DNA of 64,000 nucleotides, from positions 3,472,001-3,536,000 of the forward strand of contig NZ_LT629793.1 of the NCBI RefSeq assembly GCF_900105735.1, written 5' to 3'. This document shows, in pieces, positions 6,769 through 16,475 of this stretch. Under the pieces are notes generated by a model that saw only the letters and a list, made by a program, of their open reading frames with translations, searched no databases and was not told the origin of the DNA. Each line of letters starts with the position of its first letter. Within the stretch, counting starts at the first letter, position 1. This stretch comes from Pseudomonas yamanorum (GTDB lineage Bacteria > Pseudomonadota > Gammaproteobacteria > Pseudomonadales > Pseudomonadaceae). The position numbers and the translations under genes were made by a program.

Positions 6769-9066
6769 TCAGGGTACAAACTCAACCTTCAAGCCTCGGC
6801 TCGCGCTGCGCCCCTGATCATCAGTGACCCGCAACCGATAGTCCCCCGACTTACCCGGCCGCCAGTTCAGCGTGGTTTGCGGCGGGCCCTGGCCGATCAG
6901 AGTCTGGTCGGCAAACCAATACAGCGTCAGTGCATCACTGGCTGCGTTGGCGTTCAGCGGGATGCTTTCCTGGGGCTGGGAAAGACGCAGGTGATAGCTG
7001 ACCTGAGTCAGCGGCGAGCGAATCTGCGGCGCCTCGCTCTGGTCGCCGATACGATTGGGTTGGCAACTTTTCTGCACATTGGGCGGCGTGCGCCGGGGCA
7101 GCCCGGCGGCGCGGAACAGCCGCTGCACATCGCTGGGCCAGAATTCGAAGACTTCTTCACGGGTGTACTGCGGGTCGAATGGCGGGCACGCGGCCTTGCC
7201 GGTCCGGGTGTCGATCAGCACCGGGCGGTGCAGGTTGGACACGCGAATTGGTGACACGCCGGGGATGTACCAGGTCTTGCGGGTACGTGGGCACCAGCGG
7301 TTGGGCAAGTCGCCAGAGGCGGCGCAGACGTCGATGCGGATCAGCCCGGCGGGCGGCTTGTCGGGTTTGATCACCACATTCGGCAAGGCCAGCGGCAGGG
7401 CGTCGGCGATACGGAAGAACAGGGGTGCGGCGGTTTTCGCGCCAATAAACTCCGGATTTGGACGCCCATCGAAGTTGCCCACCCACACCACCAGCACGTA
7501 AGGGCCTACGAGGCCGGCGCTCCACGCATCGTGAAAACCCCATGAGGTGCCGGTCTTCCAGGCCGTGCGCCAATGGCGTCCCGGCAGCCCGTCCGGGCGC
7601 GGGTTGCGCCGCAGCATGTCGCGCACCATAAAGGCCGCTTGTGGGGTGAGTAGCTGGGGACCAGTGGTTTGCGGCTGTTCCTGCAAATAGCGCAAGGGTC
7701 TCAGATGTCCGTCACCGGCCAGCATCACATACAGCCGCGCCAGCTCCTCGGGCGTCATCTCGCCGCCGCCCAGGGCCAGCGCCAAACCGTAATGGCTTTC
7801 GCCTCGCAGGCCCTTGATCCCGGCGCGTTGCAGCAATCCGTAGAGTGACGGCGAGCGGGTTTGGCTGGCCAGCCACACCGCCGGGATATTGCGGCTGCGG
7901 ATAAGCGCATCACGGGCTGTCACCGGCCCGACAAAACTGCCGTCGAAATTTTCCGGCTGGAAGTAGCCGAAGTTACTCGGCATGTCCTTGAGGATGCTCA
8001 TGGGGTGGATCACCCCTTGGTCCAGCGCCAGCCCATACAGGAATGGCTTGAGCGTAGAGCCGGGCGAGCGCCGCGACAGCACACCGTTGACCTGGCCATG
8101 GATGCCTGTGGATAAGTAATCCGCCGAGCCCACCAGGGCTTTTACGCTCTGGTCGCGGCTGTCGACCAGGATCGCCGTAGCGTTTTCCACACCGCTGCTG
8201 CGGCGCTCGGCGATAAAACCGGTGATCAGCCGTTCCAGCAATTGTTGCAGCGGCTGGTTGAGGGTGCTGTTCAACTCGTTGCCGGTTTGCGAGGCCAGCA
8301 ACTGTTCGCTCAAGTGCGGCGCCAGAAACGGGATCTGCTGGCGGTTGCGGGCTTCCAGCGGCAAGTCCAGCAAGCTGTCGTTACGCGGGTCCTGTGGATA
8401 AGTTTCCCGCCAGTCCGCCATCAGTCGTTGCCGAGCGGTTTGCAGCGATGGCCCGAAGCGCGCGCGGCGACCGGGTTGCTGAGGAATCACGGCCAGCGCC
8501 AGCGCTTCAGACAAGGACAATTGCGCCGCTGACTTGCCGAAATAGATCCGGCTGGCCGCTTCGGCACCTTCGATATTGCCGCCCATGGGGGCCAGGTTGA
8601 GGTAGGCCTCGAGAATGTCATGCTTGCTGTAACGCGCCTCCAACCACAACGCCAGGGCCATCTGCTGCAGCTTGCCGGGCACCTGGCGGGTATTGAGATC
8701 CCACAGGCGCCTGGCCAACTGCATGCTCAAGGTCGAGCCGCCCTGGCGCTGGCCGCCGCTATAAGTGGCCATGGCCGCCCGCAGCAACGCCGGGGGATTG
8801 ATCCCCGGGTGCCAGTAGAAATTGCGGTCTTCCTTGAGCAGCAACGCTTCCACCAATGACGGAGAAATCCGCTCCAGGGGTAGCCACAGGCGATATTGCC
8901 CATCAGCCGCCAGGGTCATGCGCAGCAGCGAACCGTCATCGGCCAGCACCACCCGTGAGGAGGTGGCGGCCTGTTCCAGCGGTGCATGGGGCCACAGTCG
9001 CAGCCCCGCCAGAATCAACGCCGCCGCCAGCAGCGGCGTCAGGCTTTTAAGGCTTGGTAATTTCAA
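6769..9066 (-). CDS. pbpC: Penicillin-binding protein 1C (glycosyltransferase/transpeptidase)
   Basis: 765 residues, standard for PBP1C. An N-terminal signal anchor precedes a family 51 glycosyltransferase domain with the catalytic-site motif E79-D-R-N-F. The transpeptidase domain has the active-site SxxK in SPGSTLKPF, the SRN-type second motif (IRSRNIPAVW) and the KTGTS box. A C-terminal BiPBP_C-like domain follows. It acts in the periplasm on peptidoglycan. The start overlaps the end of the alpha-2-macroglobulin gene by 20 bases. E. coli has the same pbpC/yfhM pairing, thought to repair wall damage and trap proteases in parallel. Confidence 0.95.
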   Translation of the reverse strand: MKLPSLKSLTPLLAAALILAGLRLWPHAPLEQAATSSRVVLADDGSLLRMTLAADGQYRLWLPLERISPSLVEALLLKEDRNFYWHPGINPPALLRAAMATYSGGQRQGGSTLSMQLARRLWDLNTRQVPGKLQQMALALWLEARYSKHDILEAYLNLAPMGGNIEGAEAASRIYFGKSAAQLSLSEALALAVIPQQPGRRARFGPSLQTARQRLMADWRETYPQDPRNDSLLDLPLEARNRQQIPFLAPHLSEQLLASQTGNELNSTLNQPLQQLLERLITGFIAERRSSGVENATAILVDSRDQSVKALVGSADYLSTGIHGQVNGVLSRRSPGSTLKPFLYGLALDQGVIHPMSILKDMPSNFGYFQPENFDGSFVGPVTARDALIRSRNIPAVWLASQTRSPSLYGLLQRAGIKGLRGESHYGLALALGGGEMTPEELARLYVMLAGDGHLRPLRYLQEQPQTTGPQLLTPQAAFMVRDMLRRNPRPDGLPGRHWRTAWKTGTSWGFHDAWSAGLVGPYVLVVWVGNFDGRPNPEFIGAKTAAPLFFRIADALPLALPNVVIKPDKPPAGLIRIDVCAASGDLPNRWCPRTRKTWYIPGVSPIRVSNLHRPVLIDTRTGKAACPPFDPQYTREEVFEFWPSDVQRLFRAAGLPRRTPPNVQKSCQPNRIGDQSEAPQIRSPLTQVSYHLRLSQPQESIPLNANAASDALTLYWFADQTLIGQGPPQTTLNWRPGKSGDYRLRVTDDQGRSASRGLKVEFVP

Positions 9067-12000
9067 GCTGGCCTACTTTGCCGCGTCCTTGCAGGGTGGT
9101 TTCGTACATGCCCTCGGCGTAGGCCGGTGGCGTATTGAAGGTACCGGCGTTGGTGGCGCGCACGCGGTACACGAAGGTGCCTACGTCCCGCAGCGCGGTG
9201 CCGTACAACACCACTCGGTCATCACGCACATCGACGTAGTCCGGTTGCCAGTTGCTCAAGTCGGTCTCGCCAATCGGCGCCTGCCAGGCGTCGGCTTCCT
9301 CGGTGTCTTCGCTGGTTTCAACGTACTCCGAATCGTCGCCTTCGCTTTCCTCACTGCTGGCCGCTTCCGGCTCCGGCGGCAAGTTATACACAGGCTCGAC
9401 GCCGCCTGGCAGCAGGTCGACCACGGCCACTTGTTGCACCTGATCACGGTCGGTGGCCCGCAAGCGCAGGCGCACGAGGAACTCATCACCCACCGCGACC
9501 TTGCTGACTGGGTTGCCTTTGAGGTCGAGGTATTCGTGGATGATTTCCAGGCCGCTATTGATCGGCTTGAGGTTGGCGCCCTTGTCATAGCCGGCTTCGC
9601 TCAGCATGTAGAACGCCGCCGGGCCATCGGATTTTTCCATCTGCAGCTTTTGCGTACCGGCAGGCACCGCCGCACGTGGCGGCTGGCCGGCCATCTGCAA
9701 CAACTGTTGCTGCTTGTCGCTGAGCCATGCGGTGGCCTTGAGGGTCATGTCGCTTTGCGCGCGCTGGCCATAGTTGTCCAGGGCCCGCAGCAACAGTGCC
9801 GCCGACAGCGAGTTGTAGCGTTGCTCGTTGAGGCGCTTGCCGAGTTTATCCAGCAGGCTTGCCGGCACATCGTCGAGCATTTCCGGGAAGTGACGGGCGA
9901 GCAAATGCAGGTGCTCTGCGTCGTGCACCAGCGGGTCGTAATACAGGCCGTCGCTGTTCCATTTATCCGACAGGGAAAGCCACGGCACCTTGCGGAACAG
10001 CGTGTCGGCCTGACGATCCTGCTTGAGCAACTTGTAGCTGGCGGCGAGGTATGCGGCGCCAATGTCGTTCTGCCAGGTGTCCTTGAAGTAGCTCTCGTAG
10101 CGTTCGCGGATATCGCTCAAGGCGCCGCTCACCAGAATCCCCTGACGGCTCAGGAGGTAACTGGCATAGGCGCGGTTGCGCAATTCCGACAGACCTTCGC
10201 TCGGGCCGTTGGCCAGGTCGGTGAGGTACGCGTTGGAACGTTGCAACAGGTCTTCCGGTACCGGCAGCCCGCGCTCCCTGGCTTCGATCAGGAAGTCGGT
10301 GGCATACAGGCTGGCGTACGGCGCTACGTCCGGGTTGGCCGCCCACAGGCCAAAACCACCGGCCTGGTTCTGCCGCTGACGCAGCATGCGCACCGCGCCG
10401 TTGAAGGCCTGCTCGGCCTCCGGCGCGTTACCACCCCAGATCAACGCCGGCATGGCCTTGGACACCAATTGCTCGGTGCAGGCGTAGCCGTAGTCATCCA
10501 GGTAATGCTTGAGGCCGTTGGCCCAGACCAGCGGCGAAGCGGCGACGCCCAATTGCACATCGCGCAACTGGCCGAACAGGTCGCGGGTCGGTTTCAGCTC
10601 TTTGCTGGCGCTGTCGAAACGGCCCAGGCTCAGGGCCACCCGATGTTCGCTCAATGGCCGGATCGACGTGGTTTCCGCCACCTGGATCCGCTTGCCATCC
10701 GGCAGCACCGCGACGAAGCGCAAGTCGGCCGAGCCGAGGTTTTCCCCAACCTTGATCTTGAACTCGGCGACGCCTTCCTTGCGCGGTTGCAGGGCCAGGG
10801 TGCTGGCCTTGTCGCCTTGCACCTGCAGGCCATTGCTGGTCTGCACTTCAAACTTCACGTCCGCCGCGGCGTCGAGGTTGCTGAACACCCCGGCGCTGAC
10901 GCTGAACACATCACCCGGCGCGACAAAAGCCGGCACGTTCGGCGTGATCACCAGCGGCCCGCGCACTTCGGTATTGGCCTCGCTGACGCCCACGCTGTCG
11001 CTGTCCACGGCCACCGCAAACAGGTGCAGCTTGCCGTTGAAGCTGTCCGGAACCTGGTAATGCAACACGGTTTCACCGGCCGGCAAGTCCACCAAGCCCG
11101 ACCACCAGGCCACTGGCGGCTGATGTTTACGCTTGAACGGGTTGAGATGATTGGCCAGGGCGCCTTCGGTGTCACCACCCGGCGCTGCCCCACTGAGCAG
11201 GCGGCTGAATTCCGGCAGGATCAGGTCAAGAATCTGACTGGTACCGACCTCCAGTGCACGCTTCTGGAAGAAGAAGCCCAGCGGGTCCGGCGACTGGTAG
11301 CGCGCCACTTGCAGGATGCCTTCATCCACCGCGTAGACCACTGCGCGGCCAGGGCGGTCGGCGTTGATCTTGATATCCAGAGTCTGCCCCGGCTCAATCT
11401 TCGCCGGGCCTTCGACTTTCAACGCCATGCGCCGCGCGTCGAGGTTGATGCTGAACGGCACCACGCCGTAGGACAGCGGGCTCATGTAGACCTCGGACGA
11501 GCCGATGTCCCGCACGAACTGCACGTTGACGTAGGCATTGCCCTCAAGCCCGGCAGGAACGCGGATATGTTGCACGCTGTTGGTGCTGTCGGCCTTGAAC
11601 CACTGCTGGGTGTAGACCTTGTCCCGTTCGATGGTGATCAACCCGGCCCCGGTGTACGGCGCACGAATGCTGATGGCGATCTCATCACCGGTGGCGTAGC
11701 TGCGTTTATCCAGGCGCAGTTGCAGCTCGGCATTGCGTTCCAGGGAACGTGAGGTATTGCCCCGACCGGCAACGCTGTAGTCGATCTGGTTCAGCAGATT
11801 GCCGTTGGCGTCCTTGAGTTGCAGGGTGAAATCGCCCGGAGTGCCGGTGTTCAGGGTTTGCTTGGCGCCGTCCTTGGTCATCACCACCGGCGAGGCCGGC
11901 TGGCTGATGTTCTTGATGCGCGACTCGTATTTGTAGGTGCCGTTGGATTGCTTCACCAGCACCGAGACGTAACGGTGCTCGACTACTTCACTGGTCAGGC

Positions 12001-14890
12001 CGTCCACGGCGACTGGCGTGAGGTCTGGCGCCACGGCCAGCCATTGCACCTGACGCGGTGCGTCCTTGGCGACGAAGGACAGCGAATCCTGACTCTTCAC
12101 ACCCACCAGGTACGGCGCTGCCGACACCAGCAACGCGCTTTGTGCGGCGACGTTACGACCGCCTTCGGCTTCGTACACCTGGGTCATCACTTGCAGGCGG
12201 TAGGTGCTGTTGGCGAAGCGTTGCAGGTTCAGGTCGAGCAGCGCCTGGCCATTGTCGTCGACGGTGGTTTCGGCCAGGTCTTCGGAGCTGGCTTCTTCCA
12301 GTGAGTCATTCAGGCGGAAGCGGTAATCCGGGTAACGATCAAACGCCGCGAGCGTTGGGCTCAGGGACATTTTTGCCGTGACGCGACGGCCCGCCGCCGG
12401 AGCGCCGAACAAGTGCATCGCGGTGACTTTGGCCACCACTTGGTCCGGCGGGATCCAGCCCAGCACCGGTGTATCGTGCAAGCTCAGGCTGACTTTCATC
12501 CGGTCCGGTTCAAAGTCGCGGACCTTGAAGCTGACGCTGCCCAGATCAGTGCGGCGCTGCTTCTCGCCGATCAGTTGCAGGGTCGCGGTGTAATCGCCGG
12601 ATGGCGCGACTTCGCTGCTTGGGAAATCAAAAGTCTCAAAGCCGCTGGCCGACAGTTTCAATGGCTGGCGAATCACCTCAAGACCACGTGGGTCGGTGAT
12701 CTGCAGCTCAACCGGCAGGCCTTGCAGGGCGCCTTTCCAGTCGCCGCTGCGCACGATCATGCCCAAGTGCGCGGTCTCGCCGGGCCGGTACAGGCCACGG
12801 TCGGTAAACAGGTAGGCGCTGAGGCGATTGATCGCACCGTCTTCTTCCAGGCCGCCTACATCAAAGCGCGACAAATCCAGCTGCTGGGACTGACGGGCAA
12901 TCGGCAGGAACGATTGGTCGTTGCCGCGACTGACCACATACATCAATGGCGTTTTCTCACGGCGCAGTTCATCCAGCTTGGCGAAGTGCGCGTGGCCTTC
13001 GGCGTCGGTATGGCCGCTGGCGACCGGCAAGCCGTTGCGGCCGATGATATCGACCTGGGCGTCGGACACCGGCGAGCCGTTGCCGATGGACTGTACGTAC
13101 ACGTCGTGGCTGCCATCGCTGGAGCGCTTGGCGATGATGCCCAAGTCGGTAACCACGATGAAACGCAGGTCGCTGGTGGTATTGCGCGAGTAGTCGAAGG
13201 TGCGATCAGCCGGGTCGTCCTGCGGGCTCAGCTTGAGCACAAAAATCCCCCGGCGGCCGCCGTTGGCCGTCAGGTAGCTGCTCAGGTCGACGTTGTCGTA
13301 GACGGTTTTGGACGGGTCGCCAGCCGACAGCGGAATGTCCAGGCTCTGACGCTCCACCATCCGGTCGAAGTAGTCATTGGCAAAATTCGGTCGGGCAAAG
13401 CTGCCGCTGCTCTGGTCCACCAAGTGTTGCAACTGGTTGGGCAGCAGGCGCGCGATTTCCACATGGGCGCCGGGCACGCCACGGGCCATGAAGCCCAGGC
13501 GTTTTTCGCCGGTGAGGCTGAGCAGGGCGCCGTCGGACAGGAACTGCAGCGTGCGCGGATAAGCCGGCATGCTCACGAGAGAAGCTGTCGGATTTTTCGC
13601 CAGGTAGCCGCCGATGGCTTCCAGGTTGGCCGGTACCCGCACGTACAGGGCGCGGCCCGGCGGGGCCTTGAACTTGAAGGCGTGCAGGGTATTCAGCGGT
13701 TCGACGCTCGGCACGTGGGTCAGCTTGACCTTGGTGCTGCTGGCCAGCAGCTTGTCGTCGATGTCTTGCAGGTTCCAGGGGCGGGTATCGTCCTCGGCTT
13801 TTTCCGGCAGCATCCAGGCCTGGACCTTGTTGGCGATGGTCTCGTCGGCCACGGCGCTGGAACTGCTGAACATCAACACCGGCTCGGGCTCGCCGCGCTC
13901 GTTGTCGACAAAGCTGACTTCGGCGCCGGTAAAGGTCAGGCGATAGCGGCCGGGCACGGTGACTTCGGCCACCAGCGGTGCAGTGCTGGCGTTGCCGCCG
14001 TCACGGGCCTTGAGGCCTTCATCGAGCTTGGCGCTGACCGGGGTGCTTTCCAGCGGAGTGGCCAGGGCGGCGGAGCGTACAAAAGCGTTGAGCTTGTGCT
14101 CGTCGAAGGTGACTTCCGGACGGTTGGGCAGTTGCGCGTCGCGGTAGGCCAGGCCTTTGCCGAGGGTGACCGAGGCACGCTTGCGTACGCTGTCTTCATC
14201 TACCGGGTGGGAAAAGTGGAAGGTCGCGACCAGCTGTTTCTGCGTCGGGTTGCTCGGGTCTTGGTACAGCTCGTTTTGCGTCAACGTCGCGCGGAACGGC
14301 TGGGTGGAGAATTGGCTGGTGTATTGGCTGAGCAGTACACCGTCGGCCAACAGGTTTTTCTTGGCCAGGTCGATGGTGTAGTGGGCGTCGACGGGCCAGT
14401 CTTTTTCCGGGGTGAACACCAGGCTGCGGTCGTCCGACCAGCGCCAGGTACCCGCAATGGTCGGCTTGAGCGTGATGCCTTCGGTGACCGGTTTGCCAAT
14501 GGCTGCCAGCGGAGCCACGGATTCGGCGAAGCGCACCTGCAAGTTATCCACAACCGGCTGCGGCTGGGTGTAATCCGTCAGGTTGGGCTTGTGCAGCGAA
14601 TAGCCCACGGTGTGGGGTTGCGGCAGGTGGGAATACCAATGCCAGCCATAGACGCCTGCGGCCACCAGCAACGCCAGGGCCAGTACACCGCCTGCGGCCT
14701 GACGCGGATACGCCCGGGCCTTATGGCCGACATTGACCAGGCCGTTGCCGGACGCTTGCATCCAACGCGGCGGTTGCCACTGGCCGAACAGGCTACGCGC
14801 CAGCCATCGCACAGCGCGGAACACAACACTCACCACTGAGATCAAGGCCCCGAAAAAACGGCGGCTGGTCGCTTTTAACGAATCAAACAT
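9047..14890 (-). CDS. yfhM: Bacterial alpha-2-macroglobulin (YfhM-like protease trap), membrane-anchored by a helix
   Basis: 1947 residues from ATG 14890, which has AGGGA at suitable distance; ATG 14899 is also in frame. It carries the MG domains and the thioester motif C-T-E-Q near residue 1471, seen in YGYACTEQL, with about 475 residues after it as in E. coli YfhM (CLEQ). Such proteins trap foreign proteases in the periplasm. E. coli YfhM is a lipoprotein; here no lipobox Cys is seen, and a hydrophobic helix (about residues 66-84) after a basic, amphipathic N-terminus suggests a transmembrane anchor. An acidic Glu/Asp-rich insert lies near the C-terminus. Overlaps pbpC. Confidence 0.92.
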   Translation of the reverse strand: MFDSLKATSRRFFGALISVVSVVFRAVRWLARSLFGQWQPPRWMQASGNGLVNVGHKARAYPRQAAGGVLALALLVAAGVYGWHWYSHLPQPHTVGYSLHKPNLTDYTQPQPVVDNLQVRFAESVAPLAAIGKPVTEGITLKPTIAGTWRWSDDRSLVFTPEKDWPVDAHYTIDLAKKNLLADGVLLSQYTSQFSTQPFRATLTQNELYQDPSNPTQKQLVATFHFSHPVDEDSVRKRASVTLGKGLAYRDAQLPNRPEVTFDEHKLNAFVRSAALATPLESTPVSAKLDEGLKARDGGNASTAPLVAEVTVPGRYRLTFTGAEVSFVDNERGEPEPVLMFSSSSAVADETIANKVQAWMLPEKAEDDTRPWNLQDIDDKLLASSTKVKLTHVPSVEPLNTLHAFKFKAPPGRALYVRVPANLEAIGGYLAKNPTASLVSMPAYPRTLQFLSDGALLSLTGEKRLGFMARGVPGAHVEIARLLPNQLQHLVDQSSGSFARPNFANDYFDRMVERQSLDIPLSAGDPSKTVYDNVDLSSYLTANGGRRGIFVLKLSPQDDPADRTFDYSRNTTSDLRFIVVTDLGIIAKRSSDGSHDVYVQSIGNGSPVSDAQVDIIGRNGLPVASGHTDAEGHAHFAKLDELRREKTPLMYVVSRGNDQSFLPIARQSQQLDLSRFDVGGLEEDGAINRLSAYLFTDRGLYRPGETAHLGMIVRSGDWKGALQGLPVELQITDPRGLEVIRQPLKLSASGFETFDFPSSEVAPSGDYTATLQLIGEKQRRTDLGSVSFKVRDFEPDRMKVSLSLHDTPVLGWIPPDQVVAKVTAMHLFGAPAAGRRVTAKMSLSPTLAAFDRYPDYRFRLNDSLEEASSEDLAETTVDDNGQALLDLNLQRFANSTYRLQVMTQVYEAEGGRNVAAQSALLVSAAPYLVGVKSQDSLSFVAKDAPRQVQWLAVAPDLTPVAVDGLTSEVVEHRYVSVLVKQSNGTYKYESRIKNISQPASPVVMTKDGAKQTLNTGTPGDFTLQLKDANGNLLNQIDYSVAGRGNTSRSLERNAELQLRLDKRSYATGDEIAISIRAPYTGAGLITIERDKVYTQQWFKADSTNSVQHIRVPAGLEGNAYVNVQFVRDIGSSEVYMSPLSYGVVPFSINLDARRMALKVEGPAKIEPGQTLDIKINADRPGRAVVYAVDEGILQVARYQSPDPLGFFFQKRALEVGTSQILDLILPEFSRLLSGAAPGGDTEGALANHLNPFKRKHQPPVAWWSGLVDLPAGETVLHYQVPDSFNGKLHLFAVAVDSDSVGVSEANTEVRGPLVITPNVPAFVAPGDVFSVSAGVFSNLDAAADVKFEVQTSNGLQVQGDKASTLALQPRKEGVAEFKIKVGENLGSADLRFVAVLPDGKRIQVAETTSIRPLSEHRVALSLGRFDSASKELKPTRDLFGQLRDVQLGVAASPLVWANGLKHYLDDYGYACTEQLVSKAMPALIWGGNAPEAEQAFNGAVRMLRQRQNQAGGFGLWAANPDVAPYASLYATDFLIEARERGLPVPEDLLQRSNAYLTDLANGPSEGLSELRNRAYASYLLSRQGILVSGALSDIRERYESYFKDTWQNDIGAAYLAASYKLLKQDRQADTLFRKVPWLSLSDKWNSDGLYYDPLVHDAEHLHLLARHFPEMLDDVPASLLDKLGKRLNEQRYNSLSAALLLRALDNYGQRAQSDMTLKATAWLSDKQQQLLQMAGQPPRAAVPAGTQKLQMEKSDGPAAFYMLSEAGYDKGANLKPINSGLEIIHEYLDLKGNPVSKVAVGDEFLVRLRLRATDRDQVQQVAVVDLLPGGVEPVYNLPPEPEAASSEESEGDDSEYVETSEDTEEADAWQAPIGETDLSNWQPDYVDVRDDRVVLYGTALRDVGTFVYRVRATNAGTFNTPPAYAEGMYETTLQGRGKVGQLEITKP

Positions 14891-14970
14891 GGTGAGCATC
14901 CCTGGCAATGTGTCGCGTATCTTACACGTCTCTTTAATACAAAAGATGACGGCAAAACACGTCGTTTTGC

Positions 14971-15600
14971 TCAGGCTTGCTGTACGAAGGTGAGGCGTAT
15001 CGCAAAACCGATCAAAAGACTGCCAAACAGCCATTGTTGCAGGCGTTGGGCGGACGGGCTGCGCTGCAGCCAGCGGCCGATTCTGGCGCCGGCCAATCCA
15101 TAGCAACTGTCGAATGCCAGGCCGACGGCCACGAGAATTACGCCCAACGTTGCGAACTGCGCCGTCACCGAAGCGCCGTGTGGATCAATGAACTGCGGCA
15201 GCAATACGGAGCAGAACAGCAGCGCCTTGGGGTTGAGCAGGTTGGTCAGCAGGCCGCGTTGGAAGGCTCCGCGCCAGGCATGCGCCGGTGCCGGGCCATC
15301 CCCGGTGTTCAGGTTGGGCAGCAGGTTGGAGCGCAGGCACTGCACGCCGATCCACAGCAGATACGCCGCACCGCCCAGGCGCACCACATCGAAGGTCCAG
15401 GGCGCGACCTTGAACAACGTCGCCAGACCCATCCCGGCCAGTGCCACGTGGCAGGCCCGTGCGAGCCCCAAACCGACTGCGGTTGCCAGCGCCATCGCTT
15501 TGCCCTGGCGGGCGCCGGTTTGCAGCAGCAGGATCATGTCCGGGCCGGGCAGCAGGTACACCACCGCCAGCGCGACTAAAAACAACCAGAGTTCTGCCAT
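14971..15600 (-). CDS. LysE/RhtB family amino-acid exporter
   Basis: 209 residues from ATG 15600, preceded by AAGGGG; an in-frame ATG at 15636 is less likely. The LysE-family start is clear (MAELWLFL, then LLPGPDMILLLQTGARQG) with about six hydrophobic segments. These inner-membrane proteins export amino acids such as lysine, arginine, threonine, homoserine or leucine; the substrate cannot be told here. It diverges from an Lrp/AsnC regulator 136 bases away, the usual pairing of such exporters with an amino-acid-sensing regulator. Confidence 0.9.
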   Translation of the reverse strand: MAELWLFLVALAVVYLLPGPDMILLLQTGARQGKAMALATAVGLGLARACHVALAGMGLATLFKVAPWTFDVVRLGGAAYLLWIGVQCLRSNLLPNLNTGDGPAPAHAWRGAFQRGLLTNLLNPKALLFCSVLLPQFIDPHGASVTAQFATLGVILVAVGLAFDSCYGLAGARIGRWLQRSPSAQRLQQWLFGSLLIGFAIRLTFVQQA

Positions 15601-15736
15601 GTGCCTGCCCCTTGCGGTACGTGATTCGTAGGGCAATTTTAGAGGTGAAGGCCGGGGCAGGTGCTTGCGTAGTCAACCGGAAAGGCGTCTAGTCTTGGCA
15701 CAATCTGCCACTTTTGACGGGCGAAACAGTTTACTT

Positions 15737-16219
15737 ATGCCAAACCTGAAACTGGATGCGTTTGACCGCAAGATTCTTGAGGCCCTGCAACGGGACGGCC
15801 GGTTGAGCAATGTGCAACTGGCAGACGAGATTGGCTTGTCGGCGTCGCCTTGCTTGCGGCGGGTGCGGTTGTTGGAAGAAGCCGGAGTGATTCGCGGCTA
15901 TCAGGCGAGCCTCGATCGGGATGAAGTGGGGTTGGGGCTGACGGTGTTTGTCGGGGTCAAAGTGGAGCGGCATAACGACGAACAGGCGGAAGCGTTTCGG
16001 TTGGCGGTGACCGCGTTGCCTCAGGTTATTTCGGCGTTTCTGGTGTCGGGGGAATCGGATTTTCTGCTGCAAGTGGTGGTGTCGGACTTGCGCGGGTATG
16101 AGCGGTTCCTGACCGGGAGTTTGTTGAAGTTGCCGGGGGTGAGCGATATCCGCAGCAACTTCGCAATTCAAACGGTGAAGACCCCGGGGCCGTTACCGTT
16201 GGGGCATCTTCCCGGCTAG
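15737..16219 (+). CDS. Lrp/AsnC family transcriptional regulator
   Basis: 160 residues from ATG 15737. The N-terminus is an AsnC-type winged HTH (LDAFDRKILEALQRDGR, ELADEIG-like, SASPCLRRVRLLEEAGVIRGY), followed by an RAM/AsnC ligand domain ending with the LPGVSDIRSNFAI motif. It probably controls the divergent LysE exporter in response to an amino acid. No operator could be picked out with confidence in the 136-base gap. Confidence 0.92.
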   Translation: MPNLKLDAFDRKILEALQRDGRLSNVQLADEIGLSASPCLRRVRLLEEAGVIRGYQASLDRDEVGLGLTVFVGVKVERHNDEQAEAFRLAVTALPQVISAFLVSGESDFLLQVVVSDLRGYERFLTGSLLKLPGVSDIRSNFAIQTVKTPGPLPLGHLPG

Positions 16220-16222
16220 AGC

Positions 16223-16327
16223 GTTCCCACGCTCCGCGTGGGAACGCCGCCTTGGACGCTCCGCGTCCGCTCTTAACGTCGTGACGCGGAGCGTCACCGG
16301 ATGCATTCCCACGCAGAGCGTGGGAAC
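16223..16327. repeat. Cluster of four GC-rich palindromes
   Basis: Hairpins at 16223-16245 (GTTCCCACG/CGTGGGAAC), 16254-16268 (GGACGC/GCGTCC), 16281-16297 (GTGACGC/GCGTCAC) and 16304-16327 (a near copy of the first). The first and last resemble the widespread fluorescens-group intergenic repeat with the TTCCCACGC core. They separate the convergent Lrp and ynbB-like genes and may act as transcription stops. Confidence 0.85.
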
Positions 16328-16348
16328 GATCAGAAACTCCTCTCCCTT

Positions 16349-16450
16349 CGTAGCAGCTGTCGAGCTTTAGCGAGGCTGCGTAGGGCGCGACTCGGTCTGA
16401 GGTCGGTGGTGCGGCCGACGCAGCCTCGCTGGAGCTCGACAGCTGCTACG
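16349..16450. repeat. Long inverted repeat (REPIN-like)
   Basis: Left arm 16349-16380 and right arm 16419-16450 are near-perfect inverted copies of about 32 bases (core GTAGCAGCTGTCGAGC) around a 38-base centre. Pairs of inverted REP units of this kind are dispersed in Pseudomonas genomes. It lies 26 bases beyond the stop of the leftward lipid operon. Confidence 0.85.
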
Positions 16451-16475
16451 GGGGAGAAGGTCATGGAGTGAGGTT

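Noticed and set aside
8822..14839. Very long open frames on the plus strand (8822-11752 and 12413-14839) opposite the macroglobulin gene
   Set aside because: They mirror the codon pattern of the real gene on the other strand, as is common in GC-rich genomes. Their translations show biased composition and no family motif, and the real gene has a recognised thioester motif.
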